Of a stretch of 63,193 nt of DNA, positions 54,638 to 63,193 are shown in pieces. Source of the DNA: Marinovum sp. (GTDB lineage Bacteria > Pseudomonadota > Alphaproteobacteria > Rhodobacterales > Rhodobacteraceae); assembly GCA_022447495.1 (NCBI GenBank), contig JAKVBH010000003.1, positions 1 to 63,193 on the forward strand, given 5' to 3'. The stretch's first letter is position 1, and each line of letters starts with the position of its first letter. The translations under genes and the position numbers were made by a program. The notes beneath the pieces are model-generated. The model was not told the DNA's origin and ran no database searches. It saw only the letters and a list, made by a program, of their open reading frames with translations.

Positions 54638-55110
54638 CGGCGCCTCTGGAGGCTCACTTCAACGCGGGCCAACGCCGCTTGATAGGCTCGGTCGCCTTGG
54701 CCGTCTTCCTTGTCAAATGGCGCCGCACCACCGATGCCTGAGGCCGTGATATTCTCAAGCGGAACGCCAAGGTCTTGCGCAATCTGTGCGGCCAACGCCG
54801 CGCGTTTTTCCGACAACGCCAGGTTGGCCGCTGCATCGCCTTGACTGCCGGTGTGGCCAAGAATCGTGACAATGAAGCGTTGATCCTGCGCTGCCTGCAA
54901 GAGCCACGCTCGCAACCGCGCCTTTTCACCATTGGCCAAGCTTGTACCGCGCGCAAAAGCGAAACTTTCGGTTTGGGCCAAGGTTTGGCGTCCCATCCAG
55001 GCGGCGCCACCTGCAATGCCCACGGTAATGGCCGAAAATGCGGCGGATAAAAATGCGCGACGGGGCAGGGGCGGAAGGGTCAATTGCGACGCGTTTGGAT
55101 CAGAACTCAT
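54634..55110 (-). CDS. small OmpA-like protein with twin-arginine N-terminus
   Basis: A 158-residue protein, first gene of the five-gene operon. Near residue 17 it has PRRAFLSA followed by a hydrophobic stretch (AFSAITVGIAGGAAWMG), which resembles a twin-arginine (Tat) signal or an uncleaved anchor. From about 78 to 150 it is OmpA-like, with FIVTILGHTGSQGDAAANLALSEKRAALAAQI split over the core and ITASGIGGAAPF. It probably binds peptidoglycan. Its stop overlaps the next start (ATGA). Tat export of an OmpA-like domain would be unusual; a Sec anchor is the alternative. Confidence 0.72.
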   Translation of the reverse strand: MSSDPNASQLTLPPLPRRAFLSAAFSAITVGIAGGAAWMGRQTLAQTESFAFARGTSLANGEKARLRAWLLQAAQDQRFIVTILGHTGSQGDAAANLALSEKRAALAAQIAQDLGVPLENITASGIGGAAPFDKEDGQGDRAYQAALARVEVSLQRRR

Positions 55111-55302
55111 TGGGCCATGCAGTGAATGTTACAGTTAAAAAGATGGGGTCTGGTCCGAGCGTATTCAATATATCGTGAAGGGGGAACCCTCAGAGCGTTT
55201 CGAGAAAAGATAAAATCGCGGATCTCCCGCCACGCATCACTCGCTTGGCCCCTTGGCGCCCAGAGGTGCGTCAAGAATGCCTCGAAACAGTTTAGGCCAG
55301 GC

Positions 55303-57306
55303 TCACCGCCACAGGTGCGCGTAGGAGGCGAAAAGCCCCTGAAGTTTGGCCAAAGTGCGATTTCCCAAGCCTGGACGCGGTAGTTTTCCAGAGGCGAGAC
55401 GGTCCACGGTGACCTCCGGTGGGCATGCCATGCCGGTAATGGGATCAAAGTACCGCGGATAGGCAATCAGAGCTGCATAGACTAACTGATTCAAACTCAA
55501 TCGTGCTTGTCGGCGCGCGGGCACCTCGCCCAAATCCTCAGTCAGGCCCCATCCTGCGTAGAAGGGCGCGCCGAGGGTGGTCACGGGCACGTCGCGCAGG
55601 AGCGCCTCGAACCCTAAAAGCGAGGTCATGGTCCAAACCTCTTGCACGGCTCCCAATAGCGCTACTGGATCTGCGCGCTCGAGGACAAAATCGGCCACCT
55701 CATGGGCATTGGGCACGGCCCCACTGCGCAGGCCCGCCTCGACATCTGGGTGGGGCTTGTAAAGGATCACTGCATCAGGGCGCTCAGCGCGGGCGGCTTT
55801 CAATAAACCCAGGTTGCTTGAGACCTCCGTGGTGCCTGTGGATATCGAGGCGTCATCCTCCACTTGGCCTGCGACAAGGACAAGGTGGCCTTCACGAACT
55901 GTGGGTAAAGCCCCTTTGAGATTGTATTTGGACAAGCCATTTTTGAGGATCGACCGTCGCAAATGACGCGCGCGAAGCACTTGGTCGGGGCGTAAATCGT
56001 CCGCAGCGTTGAGCAGGCGTTCCAATCGGCTTTCATGTCTCGGGTCATAATAGATGCCCAGGTCGTCCAGCACGAGCGAGAGAGGTGGGATCAACGTTGC
56101 CCCGAGCCCAAACGAGCGCAGAAAGCCATCTTCGACGCGGACATCTGCGGCACCCTTGGAGGCCCAGATCATGTGGCGACGCGGTGGATGTGGCTCCTCT
56201 TCAAACTGAACGGGCGTGACCTGGCCAAAGACTTTCTGGAGCGGGTTGCGTTTCCACATGCGCATTCCGGAGGCCGTCCAACCATGGCGATCCTCTCTCC
56301 ACGCGCGAGTTTGGGCTTCGAGTGTGTCAAGTACCTGTTCTAGTTCACATAATTGATCGCGATAGGGGTCGTACCAGGTTGGGGCCAGGATCATCACGGC
56401 AGCAAATAGCTGGCTCCGAGTGAGCTTGCGCTGTCGCCTGGGCACTGGTCGTTCGTCGCAGGTCAGCCCCCATCCCGCATAGAACGGCTGTCCAAACACC
56501 CGCGGTTTGTGGCCCGCGAAAATCGCCTCAAATCCCATTTGTGACGAATATGTGTAGACCCCAACTGCCCCTTCAAAGAGCCGCCAGGGCGAGATTGGAG
56601 CTGTGTAGAGCGAGACCCGTTCAGTTTCATCGGCTTCGGTGAAATAGCCCGCGCGGAAGCCACGCTCAGTCTCTGGGTGGGTTTTTACAAGCACGCGCGC
56701 GCCGGGGTGCTCTTCTTGGGCAAAGACAAGCATCTCTTGAAATGCCGCGCGATTGCCGCCCGAAGAGGTCACAGAGGCATCGTCCTTGGTTTGATCAATC
56801 ACCAAAACATACCCCGGCGCAGGTGCATCAAGGTCGGGATCAAAGGCGTTGTATTTGCTCAGATGTACGTCTTTAATCCGCTCAATGGCATCTTCGGCTC
56901 GCGTGAGGATCGCAGCATCGTCAAGCGCTTCGCTGATGAGACGTGTCTCAAGATCACTCATCGTGTTGGCATCAAAATGAACGCCGCCGTGATCGATCAT
57001 CAGCCCCAAGGGCGGGGTGCCCGCCCGGCCTGGATGGACGGAGCGCAAAAAGCAATCTTCGACCCGTACAAGACCTGCACCGCGCGCTTCAGAGACCGCT
57101 TTGCCACGGTGTGCTGTGGGCGAGTTGCCCCAGACGCCGACAAGATCACCTTCGGACGGCAAGCCTATAGAAACATCATAACCCGCTAAGTTGAGAATGC
57201 GCCGTATAGTTTTGTCTTTCCAAAGAAATCCGCCGTTATAGACATAAAGACGCCGGCGCATTTCTGCCCCGGCGTTGTCTTCGTATATCTGTGGCTGAGG
57301 CGTCAT
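55303..57306 (-). CDS. kpsC: KpsC-type capsule Kdo transferase
   Basis: A 667-residue protein with two tandem KpsC-like glycosyltransferase modules, the build of the enzymes that place beta-Kdo residues on the lipid anchor of ABC-dependent capsules. Module 1 (about 15-330) has GVWGNSPTAHRG, VRVEDCFLRSV, LVIDQTKDDASV, VLVKTHPE and FGQPFYAGWGLTCDERP. Module 2 (about 345-660) repeats these as VRVEDGFLRSFG, LVAGQVEDDASI, ILYKPHPDVE and LGAPFYAGWGLTEDLG. The ATG at 57306 overlaps the export-lipoprotein stop. It is cytosolic or membrane-associated. No kpsS or transporter genes lie in the window. Confidence 0.9.
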   Translation of the reverse strand: MTPQPQIYEDNAGAEMRRRLYVYNGGFLWKDKTIRRILNLAGYDVSIGLPSEGDLVGVWGNSPTAHRGKAVSEARGAGLVRVEDCFLRSVHPGRAGTPPLGLMIDHGGVHFDANTMSDLETRLISEALDDAAILTRAEDAIERIKDVHLSKYNAFDPDLDAPAPGYVLVIDQTKDDASVTSSGGNRAAFQEMLVFAQEEHPGARVLVKTHPETERGFRAGYFTEADETERVSLYTAPISPWRLFEGAVGVYTYSSQMGFEAIFAGHKPRVFGQPFYAGWGLTCDERPVPRRQRKLTRSQLFAAVMILAPTWYDPYRDQLCELEQVLDTLEAQTRAWREDRHGWTASGMRMWKRNPLQKVFGQVTPVQFEEEPHPPRRHMIWASKGAADVRVEDGFLRSFGLGATLIPPLSLVLDDLGIYYDPRHESRLERLLNAADDLRPDQVLRARHLRRSILKNGLSKYNLKGALPTVREGHLVLVAGQVEDDASISTGTTEVSSNLGLLKAARAERPDAVILYKPHPDVEAGLRSGAVPNAHEVADFVLERADPVALLGAVQEVWTMTSLLGFEALLRDVPVTTLGAPFYAGWGLTEDLGEVPARRQARLSLNQLVYAALIAYPRYFDPITGMACPPEVTVDRLASGKLPRPGLGNRTLAKLQGLFASYAHLWR

Positions 57307-58478
57307 CCGCCGCCTGCGGCGGCGCCACCACCGCCGACGCCTTGAAGCGCATCGATGGCGCCTGTGACTGTGCCCACGGTACCGAGCGAACCTGTGGCGG
57401 CTGCGATGATCTTGTTCCATTGCGAGAATGGCGCTTCTGTTACGTAGAGCAGGTCGTCATCGCGGATGGTGAAGTCACGCGCCAGGAAGAGGCCGTTGGG
57501 GCGGGTGAGATCGAGCACATAGACCATGCGCTGCGGACCGGAGAGGTCCTCGCGGCCAAGCACAGACTCAGAGATTGCCTCTGCTTCATTGCGTAGGATA
57601 AATACGCCCGTTGGGTCGGCTTCTGTTGTGCTGAGGCCGCCCACTTGAGCCAGAGCTTCAACCGCGGAGAGTGTTTGTGTCTCGAAAGGCACGCGCGCTT
57701 GGGTACCTGCGTATCCAAGCACCGTGAAGGCGCGGCTGTCCTCTTCGACCAAAATCCGGTCACCGCCGCGCAGAGCGATGTCGAACTTTGGGTTCTCATA
57801 GAGGTCTTCGAACCAGATCTTGCCCCGGTTTTCACCGCGAAGGATGGTGATCTGGGCAATCTCGGGCTTGATGGTCAGGCCACCGGCGCGGGCCAACATG
57901 GCCGACAGTGTCCGAGTCGGGCGTTCAATGGCGTAGACACCTTGGCCGCCGATGGCGCCAACGAGGCTGACGGTGGAGCCGTCGCCCGCAGCGCGGCGCA
58001 CTTCGACTTGGGGATCAGGCGTTTGTACTTCGAGGCGTTCGGTGATGATGCGGCGCACGGCCTCGGGTGAGTTGCCCGCCGCACGCACGCGTCCTGCATA
58101 GGGGACAAAGATAAATCCATTGCCGTCGACTTGGACCTCTTCGAGGATCGTCGCTGCACTGGTGGCGCTGCCAAGGAGGGGATCGTCAACGTTTTCCCAA
58201 ATCCGGAGGCCAAGCGTGTCTCCTGGGCGGATTGTATCGGAGCCAAGGAGCCCCGCGTTTTTAAAGTCTTCGGTGAAACCCAATGCAGGGACCACGGCGG
58301 TTGCCGCCGTCACACGCTCATTTACTGATACAATAAAGGCGTCGCCTTCGCGCTGGACCGATCCGGCAAAGATTTCACGTTTTGTTGGGCCAAGGCGAGG
58401 CAATCCACAGGATGAAACGATGGACACAGCCATCAACAAGACCACCGACCGGGCCCAACGGGAGGGTTTGGAGTTCAC
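57303..58478 (-). CDS. Wza/KpsD-type polysaccharide export lipoprotein
   Basis: A 391-residue outer-membrane polysaccharide export protein. The lipobox is visible (SIVSSCGLP), so it is a lipoprotein. The PES domain begins near IRPGDTLGLRIWENV, with SLBB-type repeats following (GSTVSLVGAIGGQGVYAI; RAFTVLGYAGTQARVPF). I choose the GTG at 58478, which has GAGGAG eight bases ahead; the ATG at 58511 has no ribosome site. The C-terminus is Gly/Ala-rich. It overlaps KpsC, so the pair makes and exports a capsule-like polymer. Confidence 0.88.
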   Translation of the reverse strand: MNSKPSRWARSVVLLMAVSIVSSCGLPRLGPTKREIFAGSVQREGDAFIVSVNERVTAATAVVPALGFTEDFKNAGLLGSDTIRPGDTLGLRIWENVDDPLLGSATSAATILEEVQVDGNGFIFVPYAGRVRAAGNSPEAVRRIITERLEVQTPDPQVEVRRAAGDGSTVSLVGAIGGQGVYAIERPTRTLSAMLARAGGLTIKPEIAQITILRGENRGKIWFEDLYENPKFDIALRGGDRILVEEDSRAFTVLGYAGTQARVPFETQTLSAVEALAQVGGLSTTEADPTGVFILRNEAEAISESVLGREDLSGPQRMVYVLDLTRPNGLFLARDFTIRDDDLLYVTEAPFSQWNKIIAAATGSLGTVGTVTGAIDALQGVGGGGAAAGGG

Positions 58479-59071
58479 TGCGCGGTCTCCTCGACCTATT
58501 TTCTGCCTCATACACCGGGTGCTTTTGTGCTCGCATTCGGCGGGCGCACCTCAACTTTGCATATCAACCTATCGGAATCTTGAGTAAAAATCTAGTCTTC
58601 CGCGTTGTGGACAATTTCCCATCCTTCCAACTGTTGCTCAAGGGACGCGGTGATCGTGCTGACATAGGCGTTTTATTGCTGTGCGAAAAACCTGAAGAGC
58701 GGTCCTTTGAAAGGCTGCCAAATGACGGTGCATTAAGATTCGATGTGCATAACGGGCTCAAATTCGACCTCTGGCTGTGTAATTTTTAAGCTGATGCCGG
58801 TTTCGACGCCCAAAAAGGCAGCAATCGTGGCGAGCCCTGGCATTCAAAATGGCGCGTCCCTAGGCGCATTGGCCCCAGCCGATGAATGTCCGCCACGTCG
58901 CATCCAATGATGAGACAACCAACTGTGTCGCATTCAGCGGTGATCCCGTCTGGGCTTGCAGTGCGGGTGCGGCGACAAAATGAAAGCATGCGCGGCTGGT
59001 TGGTGCGTTGGACGGTCAAATCTCCTCTTTGATCAACGCGCCCAAGCCTCGCCCTAATTGGGGGAAATGAC
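58479..59071. other. 593-base gene-free region between divergent operons
   Basis: It contains the promoters of the capsule pair (minus) and urtA (plus). Short protein-like stretches occur on the minus strand around 58590-58790 (for example ITASLEQQLEGWEIVHNAED) but stops interrupt them, and I recognise no family; this may be a dead gene. No clear terminator or riboswitch was seen. The urtA ribosome site GGGGGAAA closes the region. Confidence 0.4.
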
Positions 59072-60352
59072 ATGACCACCCTTAAATCTCTTGCGGGTCT
59101 CTCTGCTGCGGCACTTTTGATGACAGGCACTGCCGCTTTGGCGGATTGCCCGGTTAAAGTTGGCATCTTGCACTCGCTCTCGGGCACGATGGCCATCTCT
59201 GAAACCACGCTCAAAGACACGATGGAACTGCTCATCGAAGAGCAAAACGCCAAGGGCGGTGTTCTGGGCTGTGACATCGAACCAGTTGTCGTGGACCCTG
59301 CGTCCGACTGGCCGCTCTTCGCGGAAAAAGCCCGTGAGCTGCTCACCGTGCACGAGGTCGATGTAATCTTCGGAAATTGGACGTCCGTGTCCCGTAAATC
59401 CGTTCTGCCCGTGATCGAAGAGCTTAATGGCCTGCTCTTCTACCCGGTGCAGTACGAAGGTGAAGAAAGTTCCAAAAACGTTTTCTACACTGGTGCGGCG
59501 CCCAACCAACAGGCGATCCCAGCGACAGACTACTACCTGGAAGAGCTTGGGGTTGAGAAGTTTGCGCTGCTTGGCACCGACTATGTCTACCCGCGTACCA
59601 CCAACAACATCCTGGAATCCTACCTGATTTCCAAAGGGATCGCGGAAGAGGACATCTTTGTGAACTACACGCCTTTCGGTCACTCTGACTGGGCGACAAT
59701 CGTGGCTGATGTTGTGGGACTTGGCGCAGACGGCAAACAGGTTGGTGTGATTTCCACCATCAATGGCGATGCAAACATCGGCTTTTACAAAGAGCTCGCC
59801 GCGGCTGGCGTCTCTGCGGATGATATACCCGTTGTGGCCTTTTCCGTGGGTGAAGAAGAGCTCTCCGGTCTCGACACCACAAACCTCGTGGGTCACCTGG
59901 CGGCGTGGAACTACTTTCAATCTGCAGAGGGCGAAGCCAACGAGGCTTGGATCAAAGCCTGGAAAGCCAAAATGGGCGACGACCGCGTGACCAACGACCC
60001 AATGGAAGCCCACTATATCGGGTTCAACATGTGGTTAAACGCCGCCACCGCAGCGGGCACAACAGACGTCGACGCTGTCCGCACCGCTATGTATGGTCAA
60101 GAGTTCCCTAACCTTACCGGGGGCACTGCGGTCATGTTGCCAAACCACCACCTTGCCAAGCCCGTTCTGATCGGTGAGATCACAGCAGACGGACAGTTCG
60201 ACATCATCTCCCAAACTTCGGAGGTGCCTGGCGATGCCTGGACCGACTACTTGCCAGAATCCGCGGTACTCAAGTCCGATTGGAAGGACCTCGGCTGCGG
60301 TATGTACAATACCGACACGGACACATGCGTTCAGATCAAATCCAACTACTGA
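59072..60352 (+). CDS. urtA: urea ABC transporter solute-binding protein
   Basis: A 426-residue periplasmic protein of the UrtA family, which binds urea or short amides. The signal peptide ends near ALA before DCPVKVGILHSLSG. Diagnostic segments are GTMAISETTLKDTMELLIEEQNAKGG in two blocks, LFYPVQYEGEESSKNVFYTGAAPNQQ (also in blocks), TDYVYPRTTN and AVMLPNHHLAKPV. It is the first gene of urtABC; a terminator-like hairpin after it should give higher expression than the permeases. The operon is usually induced under nitrogen limitation. Confidence 0.95.
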   Translation: MTTLKSLAGLSAAALLMTGTAALADCPVKVGILHSLSGTMAISETTLKDTMELLIEEQNAKGGVLGCDIEPVVVDPASDWPLFAEKARELLTVHEVDVIFGNWTSVSRKSVLPVIEELNGLLFYPVQYEGEESSKNVFYTGAAPNQQAIPATDYYLEELGVEKFALLGTDYVYPRTTNNILESYLISKGIAEEDIFVNYTPFGHSDWATIVADVVGLGADGKQVGVISTINGDANIGFYKELAAAGVSADDIPVVAFSVGEEELSGLDTTNLVGHLAAWNYFQSAEGEANEAWIKAWKAKMGDDRVTNDPMEAHYIGFNMWLNAATAAGTTDVDAVRTAMYGQEFPNLTGGTAVMLPNHHLAKPVLIGEITADGQFDIISQTSEVPGDAWTDYLPESAVLKSDWKDLGCGMYNTDTDTCVQIKSNY

Positions 60353-60373
60353 TCTGACTGTGTAGGACAGACA

Positions 60374-60403
60374 GGGGCGCGGGCTCGCCTGCGTCCCTTT
60401 TTT
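60374..60403 (+). terminator. attenuating terminator between urtA and urtB
   Basis: GGGGCGCGG pairs with CTGCGTCCC (two G-T pairs) around a GC-rich loop, at once followed by TTTTTT (60398-60403). It is a well-formed intrinsic terminator 21 bases after the urtA stop and 24 before urtB. Partial read-through would explain extra binding protein relative to permease. Confidence 0.8.
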
Positions 60404-60427
60404 GACCATGTTCTCCTTCCCTTAGAC

Positions 60428-62383
60428 ATGTGCGGACCATCGATGCTGCGTTCTCTTCTCCTTGCGCTGGTTGTGATCTTCGGGCTGATGCCCGGCGCGA
60501 TTGCAGCCCAGACCTTGCAGGACATCCTCCAGACCCATGCCGATCAAGTGGCCAAGCCCAGCCGCAAAAAGGTTGGGCCGCTTCTCGACGATCTGGCCGC
60601 GTCCGGCTTGCCGCAGGCCATTGATTTCCTGGAGGCTTGGGCCGCGCGCGAGGTGGTGCGCCGCGCAGCTGACGGGCTTTTCTTCCGCGCTGCTGACGGC
60701 GCTCTCTTTGACCTCGATACAGGCGATGAGGCCGGCGATGTCGACGGCGTGAAGGCCGTGCGCCCCAACGGCGGTGTGCGTCGCGCGGTCAGCGAAGTTT
60801 TGGTTCAATTCCAGCTCTTGAGCCCTGAAATTGCCCGCCGTCAGGCCGCAGTCGACGCGATTGCGCGTTCCCCCGCAGCCGATCAAATCGCGCCTTTGGC
60901 GGCTTCTATCGACGGCGAGCCAGACCTCGCGCTAAAGACCCGCAAAGAACAACTGGCGCAAATACTGACCGCCCGTTTCGGCGAAACACCGGAGGCGCGC
61001 GTCGATGCGATCAACACGCTCTCTGAGAGTATTAGCATCGAGACCCGTGCGGTGCTCAACCAAATTTTGATCACACGCACTGTCCTCCTCAAAGATGCTC
61101 CCGATGATGCAAATATTGCAAAGGATTACCGTCCATTTGCGAACGACTACCCAATTGATACCGCAAAACCCTTATTGCTCGCGGCGGGGCTTCTGCAGCC
61201 AGACACCACGCCTCTAGACGTGCGAGAACGACTTGCAGCAAATATTCTAGACGGTGCCGTGGCTGGCATTCCTGTTGGGCAATTGAACACAGACGAAGCT
61301 CGGCGAGAGGCGTACGATAAACTGGCAGAGAACGGTCTCGTCCCAGAGTTTGTCCCCGTTTTCGATTCTGCCGATATATCAAGGCATGGATCCGAGTTTG
61401 CCCTTGTGGTTGTGTACGAAGAGCCAAATTCGGCTGTGACCGACGCTGCTAAAGATGCCCTGGAGGCGATTGAGGCACGGGTGGGGTTCAACCAGTTCAT
61501 TGACCTCAGCCTGGACGCGCTATCGCTCGCGTCCATCTACTTTCTCGCGGCCATTGGCTTGGCCATCACCTTTGGTGTGATGGGCGTGATCAACATGGCC
61601 CATGGCGAGTTCATCATGATGGGCGCGTACACAGGTTATGTGGTCCAGCTCTTTGTGCCAGATTACACGCTCTCGATCCTCATCGCGTTGCCTCTGGCCT
61701 TTGCCATCACCTTTGGTGCGGGCGTGGCGATGGAGCGTTTGGTGATCCGCTGGCTTTACCACCGCCCGCTGGAAACATTGCTTGCGACGTTCGGTATTTC
61801 CATTGCCCTGCAACAACTTGCCAAGAATATCTTTGGCACTCAGGCCCGACCGCTGACCTCTCCGGCCTGGCTCGATGGGACTTTGGTGATCAACGATGTG
61901 GTCGCCATCAGCTATATCCGCATCGCGATCTTCATCCTCGCGCTGATCTTCCTTGCGCTCATCCTCTTTGTGTTGAACCGCACGCGGCTGGGCCTTGAGG
62001 TTCGCGCTGTGACCCAGAACCCGGGCATGGCCGCATCGATGGGCATCAATCCCGACCGCATCAACATGCTCACTTTCGGGCTTGGCTCCGGCATCGCGGG
62101 CATCGCAGGCGTGGCCATCGGACTCTATGCCAAGGTGACGTCCGAGATGGGTGCCGATTACATCGTTCAGAGCTTTATGACCGTGGTGGTCGGCGGGGTC
62201 GGCAATGTCTGGGGCACACTTGCGGGGGCTTCGCTCATCGGCTTCCTGCAAAAAGGGATCGAATGGTTAAACCCGTCCAACACCCTGGCGGCACAAACCT
62301 ACATGATCCTCTTTATCATCCTCTTCATCCAATTCCGGCCCAAGGGCATCGTCGCCCTCAAAGGCCGCGCGGCGGGAGACTGA
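60428..62383 (+). CDS. urtB: urea ABC transporter permease UrtB
   Basis: A 651-residue LivH-type permease with the long N-terminal extension typical of proteobacterial UrtB. A signal peptide (LLLALVVIFGLMPGAIAA) precedes a soluble, mostly helical periplasmic domain to about residue 345. The membrane part then has about eight helices and the conserved MGVINMAHGEFIMMGAY, GLEVRAVTQNPGMAASMGIN and GGVGNVWGTLAGASLIG. Starts at 60428 or 60443 (MLRSLLL) are both possible; neither has a strong ribosome site. The stop is two bases ahead of urtC. Confidence 0.93.
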   Translation: MCGPSMLRSLLLALVVIFGLMPGAIAAQTLQDILQTHADQVAKPSRKKVGPLLDDLAASGLPQAIDFLEAWAAREVVRRAADGLFFRAADGALFDLDTGDEAGDVDGVKAVRPNGGVRRAVSEVLVQFQLLSPEIARRQAAVDAIARSPAADQIAPLAASIDGEPDLALKTRKEQLAQILTARFGETPEARVDAINTLSESISIETRAVLNQILITRTVLLKDAPDDANIAKDYRPFANDYPIDTAKPLLLAAGLLQPDTTPLDVRERLAANILDGAVAGIPVGQLNTDEARREAYDKLAENGLVPEFVPVFDSADISRHGSEFALVVVYEEPNSAVTDAAKDALEAIEARVGFNQFIDLSLDALSLASIYFLAAIGLAITFGVMGVINMAHGEFIMMGAYTGYVVQLFVPDYTLSILIALPLAFAITFGAGVAMERLVIRWLYHRPLETLLATFGISIALQQLAKNIFGTQARPLTSPAWLDGTLVINDVVAISYIRIAIFILALIFLALILFVLNRTRLGLEVRAVTQNPGMAASMGINPDRINMLTFGLGSGIAGIAGVAIGLYAKVTSEMGADYIVQSFMTVVVGGVGNVWGTLAGASLIGFLQKGIEWLNPSNTLAAQTYMILFIILFIQFRPKGIVALKGRAAGD

Positions 62384-62385
62384 CA

Positions 62386-63193
62386 ATGACTTCTTCTGGC
62401 CGAAAATATCCCGGGGGGAAGCGCGATAGCGCGGTGGGGGCAGCGCCCCCTTCCCACGGCGACACGGCGCGCGGCGCAACCAGCTTTATCGCGCAAAACC
62501 CTTCGGTCCTGTGGTTCCTCCTCGCGCTGGCAGCCTTCACCATTGGCGTCACCCTGCTCTCTGAGGCTTTTGGCGTGGGCATGATCTCCACGAGCTTCGT
62601 GAAAATCCTTGGCAAAACGCTCTGTCTCTGCCTTGTGGCCATCGCAATGGATGTGGTCTGGGGCTATTGCGGCATCCTGAGCCTGGGCCATTTCGCCTTT
62701 TTTGGCATTGGCGGCTATGCCATCGGTATGTGGCTTATGTATGCCCGGACCGAAGGGATCGTGGCGGCCTCATTGGCCGAAGCGCCCCTACCGCCCACCG
62801 AGCAAGAGGTGATCAACGCCATAGGCGTGCAGATATTTGGTGTGGTGGGGTCCTCTGAATTTCCCGCGCTTTGGGCCTTTTCTGACAGCCTCTTCTTGCA
62901 ACTCGTCATGGTCGTGCTCGTCCCCGGATTGCTTGCGCTTGTCTTTGGCTGGCTCGCCTTCCGGAGCAGGGTCACAGGCGTTTATCTCTCGATCCTGACC
63001 CAAGCCATGACGCTCGCACTCTCGCTCTATCTCTTCCAAAACGACAGCGGGTTGCGCGGCAACAACGGCCTTTCAGGGTTGCAGAACATTCCCGGCTTTG
63101 AAGCGGTGCCGCAATCCGTCGTCTCGGTGATTTTCCTCTTGGTTTCGGCCGTGGCGCTGGGGCTGGGCTACATCCTGTTCGCCTGGATCGTTT
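62386..63193 (+). CDS. urtC: urea ABC transporter permease UrtC (3' cut by window)
   Basis: The first 269 codons of a LivM-type permease. From residue about 33 it reads TSFIAQNPSVLWFLLALAAF, and later GYCGILSLGHFAFFGIGGYAIG, typical of UrtC. Helices continue to the window edge. Codons 3 to about 24 (SSGRKYPGGKRDSAVGAAPP) do not look like UrtC: they are the translation of a repeat element that stays in frame. Translation from the ATG at 62386 therefore adds about 25 foreign residues to the cytoplasmic N-terminus. No other ATG precedes the first helix. Confidence 0.9.
   Translation, partial: MTSSGRKYPGGKRDSAVGAAPPSHGDTARGATSFIAQNPSVLWFLLALAAFTIGVTLLSEAFGVGMISTSFVKILGKTLCLCLVAIAMDVVWGYCGILSLGHFAFFGIGGYAIGMWLMYARTEGIVAASLAEAPLPPTEQEVINAIGVQIFGVVGSSEFPALWAFSDSLFLQLVMVVLVPGLLALVFGWLAFRSRVTGVYLSILTQAMTLALSLYLFQNDSGLRGNNGLSGLQNIPGFEAVPQSVVSVIFLLVSAVALGLGYILFAWIV
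62391..62456. repeat. Rhodobacterales-style intergenic repeat, inside urtC
   Basis: The sequence TTCTTCTGGCCGAAAATA, then CCCGGGGGG, the hairpin GCGC-GATA-GCGC (62421-62432) and the hairpin GGGGGC-AGC-GCCCCC (62436-62450) matches, from memory, a repeat found scattered between genes of Rhodobacterales. Here it spans the start of the urtC reading frame instead of an intergenic gap. I see no second copy in this window. Confidence 0.6.

Noticed and set aside
58564..58789. Small genes in the gap between the capsule pair and urtA
   Set aside because: Both strands have short open frames, but stops interrupt the more protein-like one and no ribosome site or family supports either.

Overview
The window looks like a chromosomal segment of a marine alphaproteobacterium of the Roseobacter group (Rhodobacterales). 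The basis is gene content and protein style: a B12-dependent class II ribonucleotide reductase, urtABC, many dipeptide-type ABC transporters, a DUF1489 gene, an RTX (type I secreted) protein, a hydantoinase cluster and a KpsC/Wza-type capsule pair. This taxonomic call is inference; no rRNA gene is present.

Layout. 1-540: decayed IS3-family orfB. 538-6589 (minus): a six-gene amine/amino-acid operon (RidA, DUF1028, LysR regulator, class III aminotransferase, PLP decarboxylase, M20 deacetylase), divergent from a flavin monooxygenase (6786-8027). 8179-12703 (minus): one large RTX gene broken by two frameshifts and an in-frame stop. 12952-13788: DMT-family permease. 13792-17260 (minus): peptide-type ABC binding protein and two permeases, divergent from an amidohydrolase-CobW pair (17409-19966). 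20380-22440: RACo-like corrinoid-protein activator. 22579-22652: tRNA-Gly(CCC). 22653-24420 is a recombination scar holding a tiny zinc-ribbon ORF, a frameshifted membrane-protein remnant, a truncated IS3 element and a decapitated hyuB copy.

24413-36667 (minus) is a hydantoin/oxoprolinase-type catabolic cluster. An XRE-cupin regulator with three 17-bp repeats upstream is followed by a complete five-part peptide-type ABC transporter, a GAF protein, HyuA, HyuB, an Asp/Glu-hydantoin racemase, an M24 peptidase and the start of a second HyuB cut by the IS. The likely scheme is import of a cyclic amide or modified peptide, ring opening, racemisation and peptide hydrolysis.

37067-50845 is housekeeping: nrdJ, DUF1489, a 3-methyladenine glycosylase, D-lactate dehydrogenase, and an aceE-aceF-lpd pyruvate dehydrogenase operon preceded by two copies of one palindrome. 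Dld and the complex together take D-lactate to acetyl-CoA. A chemoreceptor with duplicated CHASE3 sensor domains follows.

50896-55110 (minus) is the best candidate for an undescribed system. Five closely packed genes encode a twin-arginine OmpA-like protein, a two-TM XpaC-like protein, a periplasmic-binding-protein/OmpA fusion, a membrane-anchored VWA protein and a soluble protein with the COQ4 metal motif. 55303-58478 (minus) holds KpsC and a Wza/KpsD-type export lipoprotein. 59072-63193 holds urtA, urtB and the start of urtC; a Rhodobacterales-style repeat lies in frame inside the first codons of urtC.
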